This document shows, piece by piece, positions 11,401 through 19,805 of a stretch of DNA of 64,000 bases (the first letter of the stretch is position 1; each line of letters starts with the position of its first letter). Below the pieces are notes generated by a model that was not told the origin of the DNA, did not search any database, and was given only the letters and a program-made list of their open reading frames with translations. Both the position numbers and the translations under genes were made by a program. This stretch comes from Aricia agestis (Eukaryota > Arthropoda > Insecta > Lepidoptera > Lycaenidae): the NCBI RefSeq assembly GCF_905147365.1, contig NC_056418.1, positions 10,477,262 through 10,541,261 of the forward strand. Reading direction: 5' to 3'.

Positions 11401-14400
11401 GTTTTGCTTTGCCAAGTAAGAACTCATATTATGAATGTGGAAGTGTGACTATCTACAGTCTACACCACAGAAATAAATCAAGAAGAAGAAGAACGGCGAC
11501 GCGCGTGCGTTGCTAAGGAATCGATCGTGTCAATTTTTGCTTTGCATTTAGTTAGAATAAATAATTTACCCGTGGAAAGAAATACCTCTTTTTGACCGAT
11601 TCACTTTCGTACTTCTGTTATTACAATTAGACACTGCACGATGAAGCATTTTTGCACAACCGCTCCCAGGCCCGGATCTAGGGGGGGGGGAGAGGGGGGG
11701 GGGGGGCGAGAGGGTGTACGTGCCCCGGGCGGCAAAGATTGGGGGCCTCCCAATCTTTTGCCGCTTTCTTCACCGCCGCGTGCGCCACCGGTGGCCCACC
11801 GCGCTACCCCATCAACGTTGTTTCGCAGAATTATATCTGTTGTAAAAAGACTTGGGAGGCGGCCCTTGTCGCCAGGGACCTTGGCCTGACTTCTCATCAC
11901 CACCCCTTCAATTCAACAAAGTGCCGTAGAACTCGTTCTGCGGTTAAAACCTATGTGACCATGAAAATTACCTATTTTTGCTTGGAGGGCGGCAAATTGG
12001 GATATTGGGACTCCCCCCTTTTTAAAACGTAGATCCGGGCCTGACCGCTCCGGTGTAATCAAGTCGAGACGTGCGCGCCGACTAAATGAACGTTCAACAA
12101 ATCTTGCTCACTTGTGCAAGATTGAAACACGCGTACTCCACCCGCTTAGCCGTTCTATTTTTATTTATTTCTGTGGTCTACACTCTGTATACGTCTGCCT
12201 GACCTCTCAAGCTTAAGCTTCCGCTGAACCGATTTAGGTGAAATGTCGTATTATTATACTTTGAAAGATGGGGAAGGTAGGTAGGTTAATATTAGTTAAA
12301 TGTACAACTTTTCCCGCGCAAATCGCGATAACTATTTGCGGGCGTAGTTGCAGGCGTCATTCATCAAGCAAACCTCAGAAGCAAACTATCCTTTCTCCTT
12401 AAAAAAATGCCACAAGCAGCTATATTTTGCCATGGAGAATAATCCTATCCTCTTTAAAAAAATACTTTTTTTTGCAGCAAGCCGCCCAAAATAGCCAGGC
12501 TGGGTACTTTGGACGTGTCGGACGACCGGTACAACGCCACCACCGACGTGCGGGTCGCGGAGATCAAGCTGCACCCGCGACGGACGCCCGCCACCAAGTA
12601 CCACGATATTGCGCTGTTAAGGTATAAATTCACTATATCAGTATTTCTGAACCTGTGGTCCGCGAACCCTTGGGGGTCCGCGAGTATATGCATGGGGGTT
12701 CGCGATGTTATATCTAGACTAGAGACTAGAGAAACTGTGCTTCATTTCATAGGGGTCCGTGGCTGAAAATCAATTATTTTCAGCCACGGTAATAGGGGTA
12801 TGAAATGAAAAAAGAAACACTGCACAATTATAGATGAGCGATGACCCTTGAACTTCATAATCACTTGACGATAAGTTTATGTAAGCAATCAGACGTAAAC
12901 GTGACATAAACGTGAGCTTGACAAAAATCCACGTCAGCAGTTTAAAGGCGAAACCGCACTGGGTGACGCTACGCTGCAGCCGAGCGACATTTTTAAGGGA
13001 CACACACCCCCTAAAGTACTTATTATTATTTATTATGTGTCATCCCTTTTATCGATTGATTTGAAAGGGATGATTTGCCACTTTTTAATTTCTTCACTTT
13101 CTTGACAGTCTATATCTTTGATTTTGTTACACCCTGTAAAAAAATTATAATTATATAACATTTTCAGGTTGGAGAGCCCGGTAAATATTAGAGAAGAAGC
13201 CAGCCCCATATGCCTGTTTACTTCAGAGGAGGACCCCCAAGTACCGCTATCGCTAACCGTCACCGGTTGGGGACAAACCACACTCTCAAGTTAGTAATTA
13301 ACCCATTAATCCCCAAGTGGCACCCGGCTGTTGCATAACAATTTTATACGTGGGAGAGCCATGCTTCGGCACGAATGGGCCGGCTCGACCGGAGAAATAC
13401 CACGTTCTCACAGAAAACCGGCGTGAAACAGCGCTTGCGCTGTGTTTCGCCGAGTGAGTGAGTTTACCGGAGGCCCAATCCCCTACCCTATTCCCTTTCC
13501 TACCCTCCCCTATTCCCTTCCCTTCCCATCCCTATTACCCTATTCCCTCTTCAAAGGCCGGCAACGCACCTGCAGCTCTTCTGATGCTGCGAGTGTCCAT
13601 GGGCGACGGAAGTTGCTTTCCATCAGGTGACCCGTTTGCTCGTTTGACCCCCTTATTTCATAAAAAAAAAACAATTGAAAATCTATTGTGTCTGCGATTC
13701 CCGAGGTATTAACCAGTCGATAGCTTCATAAACAATTATGGCATGTGCACTGTGCACGGTGGCCGCGAAGGAAGAGAGGAAGGACCGATTTGATCCAGTT
13801 TCTATTTGCGCTGGAAATTTTTGGTTAATCTACTTAATTTTTCTCAAGTTCACGTTTGCAACTTCCGTTGATTTAAATTATTCAAAATTTCGCATTCTGG
13901 TTTCTGGCACTCACTAAAGTTTTGAAACATTATCATTTATGTCAATCAATTAACTACTTAATTAGCATTAAATGTCACATTATAAATGTTCTGTTACAGC
14001 TAGACTACGGAATATAACTCTTCAGAAGGCATCGCTGTCGTTCCTCGCGCGGGACGAGTGCGGGGAGTCGTATAAGATCGGCGACAAGTACTGGCTCAAG
14101 CTGCCGAACGGCATAATAAGCGAGCAGCTGTGCGCCCACCACCCGCAGGGGCGGACGGACACTTGTCAGGTAATACCGGCTATAAAGCTGATCGCACATA
14201 TTTTGTCCGCACCGTACGTCAGCTCTGGATTTATGTTTAGTCGGCAACAGGGCCTGTACCACGAAATGATTTTGAGACTCAAACAATCGGACGAGAATGC
14301 CGCGTCCTACTCTAACAAATGTGAAATGACGTTGTTAGAGCAGCATTCACATTCACGTTCGATTGTTTGAGTCTCAAAACCGTTTTGTGGTACAGGCCCT

Positions 14401-15489
14401 GTAGGCCTACTACGAAACCGTTTTGAGACTCTAACAATCGGACGAGAATATCGCGTCCTGCTCTAACAACGTCATTTCACGTTTGTTAGAGTAGGACGCA
14501 ACATTCTCGTACGATTGTTTGAGTCTCAAAACCGTTTCGTGGTACAGGCCCTGGTTTGTTCTGTCTATTGTGTCCCGTATGCGCCGCAATTTGTGGACGC
14601 TGCCGCCCCTAGGCCATGGCCTATACTGCCTATACATATCTAATCCAGAGCTGTAGATAACTCGACTCTGGCTATAAAGTTGATCGCACATTTGTCCGCA
14701 CAGTGCGCGTCGAACGCACCGCATACGTAATGCGGCGCATACGGGACAGACCAATGTGCAAGGTTTCATATTATCATTCCATACTACGAATTCTAAAATG
14801 CTACGCATTTGGCGCGTACGTGCTGATAAATATGCGATCACCTTAATATCATAGATAATAGACATAACGTGCCAGTAGCAGACTTCAAACCGAATTGGCG
14901 CGGCGGGTAGGTACCACTGCAAGCACAGCAACGCAGTGACATATCGGTGACTCTGTAGGCCTACTACGAAACCGTTTTGAGACTCATGATCGGATGAGAA
15001 TGTCCTGCTCTAACAACGTAATTTCTCGTCTGTTAGAGTAGCACGCGGCATTCTCGTACGATTGTTTGAGTCTCAAAACGGTTTCGTGGTACGGCCCCTG
15101 TTTCGAGAACACTTCTATGTCGATCTACTGGTTCGTTGATTATTGTGATAATCGCTTGATACACCTTCCAAATAACGCGGCAAGACAGCTGCTAAATTCG
15201 GTTTCGGATACCTCACTTCTCTCCGTCATATCCAAATGTCGATTAGGATGTGACATTGCGTCCGGACTCCGGGGCGTCATCGAGTAATAGATCATAGTTA
15301 AGTGGAGTTTTTGCTTTGCAGGGAGACTCCGGGGGCCCGCTCCAAATACTGTCCTCGGACAACTACTATAGGCTAGTGGGCGTGACCTCCTTTGGCATCG
15401 GCTGCGGGACCTCCAAGCCGGGAGTGTACACCAAAATATACCCCTACTTGGACTGGATAGAGCGAGAGGTGTGGCCCGATGCGGATTAA
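5429..15489 (+). CDS. Complete clip-domain serine protease B (snake-like), 10 exons, 367 aa
   Basis: Secreted zymogen of the arthropod clip-domain S1 family, which acts in haemolymph or perivitelline cascades (Toll activation, melanisation). Exons: 5429-5492, 5842-5920, 8360-8481, 9589-9621, 10125-10216, 10843-10952, 12478-12621, 13168-13289, 14000-14169, 15322-15489; all phases match. Signal peptide about residues 1-19. The clip domain has six cysteines (26, 37, 43, 61, 71, 72). Linker Cys101 precedes the activation site STY115|I116IGG. The triad is His160 (TAAHC), Asp210 (YHDIALL) and Ser315 (GDSGGP). Asp309 lines the pocket, so trypsin-like. The residue before IIGG is Tyr, not Arg or Lys, so the upstream activator is not an ordinary trypsin. 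N-glycosylation is possible at NAT (186). Tandem paralog of 839-3412; snake-like is by domain plan, not a database match. Confidence 0.94.
5842..5920 (+). CDS. Protease B exon 2, first half of clip domain
   Basis: Acceptor TTTCAG ends at 5841, donor GTAAAG starts at 5921. It encodes EIEKCVPNDDTPEGKCVPIL and ECELALR, with clip cysteines 1-3. Confidence 0.88.
5950..6040 (+). repeat. LINE-type repeat fragment
   Basis: TAGCTGACCCGACAAAGTTG resembles a widespread lepidopteran repeat tail, also at 31872 and 35820. It lies in protease B intron 2. The rest of 6041-7370 is AT-rich with a GC-rich 6300-6500 patch. I recognise no gene in it; a second LINE-tail fragment is at 7180-7360 (ATCAAAATCGGTTCAGCAGT). 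Confidence 0.5.
7370..8103. mobile_element. 734-bp MITE with about 75-bp TIRs
   Basis: Starts ATGTCGTAGGATTATTTGAT and ends ATCAAATCATCCTACGACAT. Long terminal inverted repeats continue through TCGCGAAAATTCTAGGGATT. No coding capacity. Inserted in intron 2 of protease B. Confidence 0.8.
8360..8481 (+). CDS. Protease B exon 3, second half of clip domain
   Basis: Acceptor TTGCAG ends at 8359, donor GTGAGA starts at 8482. It encodes RTIKEKRANPYSRCRFEGF then TEIICCPVAENKYGT. The Cys-Cys pair is the hallmark end of a clip domain. Confidence 0.9.
9012..9318. mobile_element. MITE with CATAAAGTTAATATACCTAG TIR (copy 1)
   Basis: Begins CATAAAGTTAATAATATACC and ends GGTATATTAACTTTATG. A sister copy at 21153-21447 shares both ends and most of the interior (CTCGAGCTGTCAAA, GTGCGGCACGTGCCGACTGG). 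It carries no transposase. Confidence 0.8.
9589..9621 (+). CDS. Protease B exon 4, 33-nt linker micro-exon
   Basis: Acceptor TTCAG ends at 9588, donor GTAAAA starts at 9622. It encodes GKSAGTRVADK in the clip-to-protease linker. Both flanking phases are 1, so skipping keeps the frame. Supported by splice signals and phase only, since linkers are not conserved. Confidence 0.6.
10125..10216 (+). CDS. Protease B exon 5, linker Cys and activation site
   Basis: Acceptor TTTCAG ends at 10124, donor GTGAGT starts at 10217. It encodes ECQKIKDSVNVPLSTY then IIGGDDTYVGEFPHM. Cys101 should bridge to the catalytic domain after activation. Confidence 0.92.
10535..10810 (+). repeat. tRNA-derived SINE-like repeat
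   Basis: GTGGGTTCGATTCCCGCGTT is a good polymerase III B box. It is followed by a body (GATGATCTATGCGTCGGATG, GTCTTCTATCCCACTGGG) that recurs in lepidopteran introns. Not a functional tRNA: no clover-leaf partner was found upstream. Confidence 0.6.
10843..10952 (+). CDS. Protease B exon 6, catalytic His
   Basis: Acceptor CGACAG ends at 10842, donor GTAAGT starts at 10953. It encodes VALGYENGDSYTFDCGGSLV and YVLTAAHCVGNRL. The equivalent exon of protease A is outside the window. Confidence 0.95.
11457..12183. mobile_element. MITE with CCACAGAAATAAAT ends, split by a nested hAT-like MITE
   Basis: Left end GTCTACACCACAGAAATAAA, right end TTTATTTCTGTGGTCTACAC. The body after CGACTAAATGAACGTTCAAC matches, inverted, the copy at 30780-31176. 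A second element (11667-12043) sits inside it. Confidence 0.75.
11667..12043. mobile_element. hAT-like MITE nested in 11457-12183
   Basis: Ends are CAGGCCCGGATCTAG and TAGATCCGGGCCTG. The octamer ACCGCTCC is duplicated exactly at 11659-11666 and 12044-12051. An 8-bp target duplication with CAGG...CCTG ends fits the hAT superfamily. Contains a G-rich tract at 11682-11710 and no transposase. Confidence 0.85.
12478..12621 (+). CDS. Protease B exon 7, catalytic Asp
   Basis: Acceptor TTTGCAG ends at 12477, donor GTATAA starts at 12622. It encodes KPPKIARLGTLDVSDDRYNA and ends YHDIALLR. Paralogous to 839-982. Confidence 0.94.
13034..13125. repeat. Partial copy of 25083-25215 palindromic MITE
   Basis: TGTCATCCCTTTT, AAAGGGATGA, GCCACTTTTTAATTTC and TTGACAGTCTATA match one side of the foldback element at 25083-25215. 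It ends about 40 bp before the exon at 13168. Confidence 0.55.
13168..13289 (+). CDS. Protease B exon 8, GWG strand
   Basis: Acceptor TTTCAG ends at 13167, donor GTTAGT starts at 13290. It encodes LESPVNIREEASPICLFTS and LTVTGWGQTTLS. Paralogous to 1807-1922. Confidence 0.93.
13350..13671 (+). repeat. SINE copy, + strand, with internal pyrimidine tandem repeat
   Basis: Starts GTGGGAGAGCCATGCTTCGG, with a B-box-like GGCTCGACCGG. A CCCTACCCTATTCCC-type tandem repeat lies at 13485-13552. The tail is GTGTCCATGGGCGACGGAAG, CCATCAGGTGACCCGTTTGC, then an A-run. Other copies: 20417-20774, 24858-24937, 30528-30658, 34970-35052, 55467-55800. It lies in intron 8 of protease B. Confidence 0.8.
14000..14169 (+). 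CDS. Protease B exon 9, specificity-pocket Asp
   Basis: Acceptor TTACAG ends at 13999, donor GTAATA starts at 14170. It encodes LRNITLQKASLSFLARDECG and QLCAHHPQGRTDTCQ, with Asp309 in TDTCQ. Paralogous to 2274-2431. Confidence 0.94.
14248..14401. mobile_element. Palindromic MITE, GGCCTGTACCACGAAA family (copy 1)
   Basis: Ends CAGGGCCTGTACCACGAAA and GTGGTACAGGCCCTG. Inner arms are TTTGAGACTCAAACAATCG and CGATTGTTTGAGTCTCAAA around a short TTAGAG stem. Four copies in the window: 14248-14401, 14402-14553, 14955-15100 and 22967-23121. Confidence 0.85.
14402..14553. mobile_element. Palindromic MITE, same family (copy 2, abutting copy 1)
   Basis: Follows copy 1 with no spacer. Starts TAGGCCTACTACGAAACCG and ends GTTTCGTGGTACAGGCCCTG. 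Confidence 0.85.
14554..14754. repeat. Inverted-repeat element next to copy 2
   Basis: Left GTTTGTTCTGTCTATTGTGT then CCCGTATGCGCCGCA; right TGCGGCGCATACGGGACAGA. Part of the interior (GGCTATAAAGTTGATCGCAC) resembles 14178-14208, just after exon 9. Confidence 0.6.
14955..15100. mobile_element. Palindromic MITE, same family (copy 3)
   Basis: Starts GTAGGCCTACTACGAAACCG and ends CAAAACGGTTTCGTGGTACG. It lies in the last intron of protease B, which is mostly these elements. Confidence 0.8.
15322..15489 (+). CDS. Protease B terminal exon, catalytic Ser
   Basis: Acceptor TTTGCAG ends at 15321. It opens GDSGGPLQILSSDNYYR, continues LVGVTSFGIGCG and GVYTKIYPYLDWIEREVW, and ends with TAA at 15487-15489. 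ATTAAA-like hexamers follow within about 40 bp, but a poly(A) site cannot be fixed. Confidence 0.96.
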   Translation, partial: GDSGGPLQILSSDNYYRLVGVTSFGIGCGTSKPGVYTKIYPYLDWIEREVWPDAD

Positions 15490-16107
15490 AAACAATAAGA
15501 TAGATTATATATTTATTAAAATATTAAAACAAACATTTTTTATTAATTAAAACAATCGAATCTTTTAAAACAAACTAATTTAACAAGTCTAAAACCCCGT
15601 ATCGCTATCGACTAGGCAACGTTTGGCGAGCGGCAGCATACGTTGCTCAACATTGGTGAAGGCAAATAATGTGTAGCAACGTCTGTCCATGCTAACCAGT
15701 CTGCAACATGTCGCTATAGGAAGTGTTAATTTTGTTGACCTAAACTACGAACATCGTTACTCGACAACATTTTATGCTCAACATGCAGTTGAGCATAAAA
15801 TGCGTTGCAGCAACAAAAGGCGTGCGTCATGCTGCGCACCAGCCGGCCGCGCCGTGTCGTGCGTAAAACGTCGTGAGTCATGAATGTAAAACGTCCCATG
15901 ACACGTGTCGCGCGCCAAATACCGCCTAGTGGCTGCGATGCTGCTATAATAATAAAACTATGTTGATACATAACATGTTGATATATTAACACGCAATTAA
16001 ACCCCGTCCATAGCCATTGATTAACAAGTAATAAGCATGTTGTCTAGTGTTGAAAAGCAGTTTAACCATTAAAAATATGGCTGACCAGTGACCTGTGTCA
16101 TTTGGTC

Positions 16108-16314
16108 GCGTAAGAGCTGGCGCGCACTACGACTTTTTGTCGCGCGATTATTTTACAGACTGACCAAAATTCAAATAAAATGTTACTTTATGAAAACTGG
16201 CTACAGACTTCAGAGAAATAGGCTACAGATTTCATAAAGTAACATTTTATTTGAATTTTGGTCGGTTGATAAAATAATCGCGCGACAAAAAGTCGTAGTG
16301 CGCGACAACTCTTA
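16108..16314. mobile_element. Foldback MITE, 207 bp
   Basis: Left arm GTAAGAGCTGGCGCGCACTA, CGACTTTTTGTCGCGCGATT and TTCAAATAAAATGTTACTTT; the right arm is its inverted match ending GTCGTAGTGCGCGAC. The arms meet around ACTTCAGAGAAATAGGC. Intergenic. Confidence 0.75.
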
Positions 16315-18576
16315 CATCAATTCAATGTCGGTTGTGACTTGTGATGTTTTAGCTGGGTTTGACACAACGCGACCTAACTCCATAGGTCCGCCGTCTGCCT
16401 AATATTTTAAAATGTTTAAAAATCATAGCCGACCTCGAGACGATCTATTATATTGTCAATATATCACGCTATTGTTATTTTCAATATATTGCGCAATAAT
16501 ATTGCTCGTCTAGGGGCCCGCTAAGGGACCTATAATGACAGAGAGCGATGCAAGCGTTCTGCGTTCGCATTCTACGTTCGAGCAGTCAGGCTTCAGTCAC
16601 ACAGGAACAATTCTGACGTTGTCAGGACGCCCCCTATTGGAGTATATCTATGTAACGTATCTAAAACATACAGCACAAAGAACGCAAAACTGACCGCTTG
16701 CCTGATAGGTATCTAAAAGAATTAGTTATTTAAGTTGACACGAATTACGAATAAAATTATAACCAAATATAAAATAATTACAAACTCTTTCTCGCAAAAC
16801 GATGCGCGATGTATGACGTCACGGCATGCTACTGTTATATTATTGTCATAAAGAATAACCTCACCGTGACGTCAAAGCCCGATATATTAAATCGCTTTCT
16901 TACTTTTCATTTATTTAGACTGTTGATTTATTTTTAAGGTTTACAAATTTAATGTAGTTTAGTAGTCAACATGCCTATTCTCATTGTTTGTTTAATTTGG
17001 TGTATTTTGAAAAATAATATTTTTAATACTATGCTATAACATTAACAACTACAATATGTGCTTAATTCTAAAAGTCTCATATATGTTTTGGTCTAAATAT
17101 AAAATTTTATTTTTATTAATTAAGATAAAACGTACGTCCGATAGAAATATCTTCGTCGCTCGCCATTTGCATTCTGATTAAGGCGGGGATTAATCTCAAT
17201 CAAAAACGATAACCTTGCACACAACCAAAGACCAAGCATATACGCATCGCAATAAGATTCATTTTACCTTAGCATAAAACTGTAACTACTCGGGCGGATC
17301 TTCTCTATTTTTCAATGTTTTTTTTTTTAAATATCTTTGGAAATAAATACTAAGAAACAAAATTGTTCAGTTAAAGAGTTTTTAATATAGATTTACTAAC
17401 AATTTATTCAAATAAAATGTATAATTATACTAGTTAATACTTTTATTTCGATGAAATAGAGTTATTTCGCAGGTGAGTTTGTAAATTAATTACAGCCAAA
17501 GTATTACGTTTTATTAAAATGTTTATGGTTTAAGGTATTTTAAATATTGTGCTTTATATCTCATATTTTTTAACACTTCGTTATTATATTGGAACTAGGT
17601 AAACCGGGAGTCACGAAATAACAAATTGGGGTTTATCCTCGCCTTAAAGACTAACACACACGCAAAACACAAACACCTTAAAACTTGACTTAACACAGAA
17701 AGAATCAAGTTAAGTGTAAAAGTAGTATGTATTCAGATTTCAGCGATTCACTTTGCTATTTTACAACTAACATTTTAAACCACTTCAAAATTTCAAATTT
17801 TTTAAACAAAGATGCCACTAACTTTTATCACACCATGTCACATTTCGTCAACCCCCTCCCCTCCCCTGTTATGTTACACCATATTGTATAGAAGTCACAT
17901 TTTGAAGTACTGCTAAAATGGCAACAACGTTAGAAACTAGAGGCGAGACCGCGCGAGATGACAATACGCTGCAGCCGAGCGACGCACGTCACGGTCAATT
18001 ATATTCTTCGTATGAAATCGCATTAGCTATCACTACGCCGCGCGCCGCGGCGACACTACGCGACACGAAACGTCATTTCTATAGAACGTGAAGTGTCGCG
18101 TCTCTCCGCTGCAGCGAAGTGTCGCCTAGTGCGGTCACACCTTTAGACTTTATATTGTACTGTGATACCTGTGTTCTGCAAAATGCAAACGGTGGGCGAC
18201 CGAGACACTTCTGTCGACCGTACACGCAGACTCTTATTATTATATTATCACAATAACGAGTCATTATATTTAAACGATAAAACAACATAAAATAATTAAT
18301 TTGTCATGTTTATAAAAACTTCTTATTTTAAACAAAAAAAATGTGATATAGCCTTAGCCTACTAAAAATCAAACCAAAACATTAACACAAAAACAAATAA
18401 GCGGTAATTAGTTATATAATACTTATATCTGGTGATGGTTTATGTTATTAGATCACGATAATGTGGTCATTGTCTATGCTCGGATGGTATGCTCTGATTG
18501 AATTTTCTTTTCAATCTTAATCAAGTATTCCTTATTTAGTCGAGGGTTGAAACCTCAACACTTGGACAAAAAACTA

Positions 18577-18724
18577 ACGGCCGTTCCCAATATTCGATCT
18601 CTCTGGTTTTGCCCTACTAGAGATAGGAATAGCTCACATTAGACATATGTCAATTCAATGTTAGCTGCGATCGGTTGTATGTCAAACCAGATATAGATTG
18701 AATAATATTGGGAAAGGCCGTTAA
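18577..18724. mobile_element. Small MITE, GGCCGTTCCCAATATTCGAT ends
   Basis: AACGGCCGTTCCCAATATTC at the left mirrors AATATTGGGAAAGGCCGTT at the right; CTCTGG and CCAG extend the arms. 148 bp, no ORF. Confidence 0.65.
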
Positions 18725-19095
18725 GTTTTAATTTGGTATCAGTTCGGATAGGTCGGTAATATGATACGTGGAATGAAACGTTTTGCGTGCGCGTTTTCTG
18801 CTGTAGCGTTTAGGAAATCGTGCGAATTGAATCTTCGTGCGCATAAAACGTGCACGTCGAAACGCCTAAAACGTCCATAACATTAATAACGTTTAATAAA
18901 CTTTGAAAGTTAAGTACCATCAAAGAAATTGATTCGTAGGCAAGATAGCGTACCCAGATTACTCGGTCGAGTTACTTCAATTGAATGTTAGTCGGTCGTG
19001 ATCTGTCTTCTAACATAAGGCGAGGAAAATACGTAGGTCCACCTGCCTACGAATCAACTTTTAATAGTAACTTACGTACCCATCGCTCGCGTCTA

Positions 19096-19805
19096 CTAAT
19101 CGATAAAATTCAAGTCAAAATTGGCCATGTTGTTCGCCTGCTCGGAGTAAGCGGCGAACGGCGAGCCGTCCATTTCGCCGGCGTGGCGGTTGGTGGGCAG
19201 CAGCGCGTGACTCCGCCCCCCGATCTTCTCCTTACACTCGGGGCACGTGCCCACCTGCATGGCGCCGCCGCACTCGCCTATGCAGTAGAAGTGGCCGTTG
19301 GGGCACTTGTACCAGTGACCGGGCCCCAGGCCGATCGCCCGGACGATCATCTCCCTCTCCTTTACTGGGTTGAAGCTCGTCTTGGTCGCCTCCCCCAGGG
19401 CTTTCAGAGCTCTGTCGGCGCTCTCGGGATCGAACACGGTCCGGCCGAGGACTCGCAACTTCGCCTCCCTCTCGGCCGCGGCCACGGTGGGGTCGGTCCT
19501 CACGCTCATGAATGTGGGATCGTCGAACGCCCGCGACAAATTGATCATCGTGTTGATGCGTTTCAGTTCGTTGTTATAGTCCTGCTGCTGCTGCACGCTC
19601 AGTTTGTCCACGTTCTGAAAGAGGTAGCGGCTCAGCATTTCGACTTGCGTTTTCATCGCGGCATCGAACTGCGTCCGCACGGTCATAGTTTTCGCTGCGT
19701 TCTCCTGGTAGTCGCGGCAGTAGTCAGCCAGCACCTTTATCGCGTTCAAGCTGGTCCTGTACATCTGCAGCTGGAGATTATCGCATTTCTTGTTGTGTTT
19801 CACTG
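19096..19805 (-). CDS. ZNFX1: ZNFX1 terminal exon, coiled helices and RZ zinc finger
   Basis: Residues 1816-2051. A helical region is followed by GHWYKCPNGHFYCIGECGGA, CPECKEKIGG, an RZ-type finger of the kind shared by ZNFX1 and RNF213. TAG at 19098-19096. The acceptor TTAG before CAGTG at 19805 is set by phase. The antisense strand is open over 18985-19809 only as a shadow. Confidence 0.95.

Larger units (their letters stand above)
15490..19095. other. Convergent spacer between protease B and ZNFX1
   Basis: 3.6 kb between two 3' ends. It holds the 3' UTRs, an inverted repeat at 16108-16314 and a MITE at 18577-18724. At 17940-18150 there is a GC-rich segment (ACGCTGCAGCCGAGCGACGC) that resembles 12970-12990. 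No ORF with a recognisable domain. Confidence 0.6.

Noticed and set aside
11601..12032. Proline/glycine-rich ORFs of 82-100 codons
   Set aside because: They lie inside the hAT-like MITE and come from its G-run and C-rich stretches.
14431..14931. 166-codon minus-strand ORF
   Set aside because: Runs through palindromic MITE copies 1-3 in a protease intron; palindromic sequence leaves frames open by chance.
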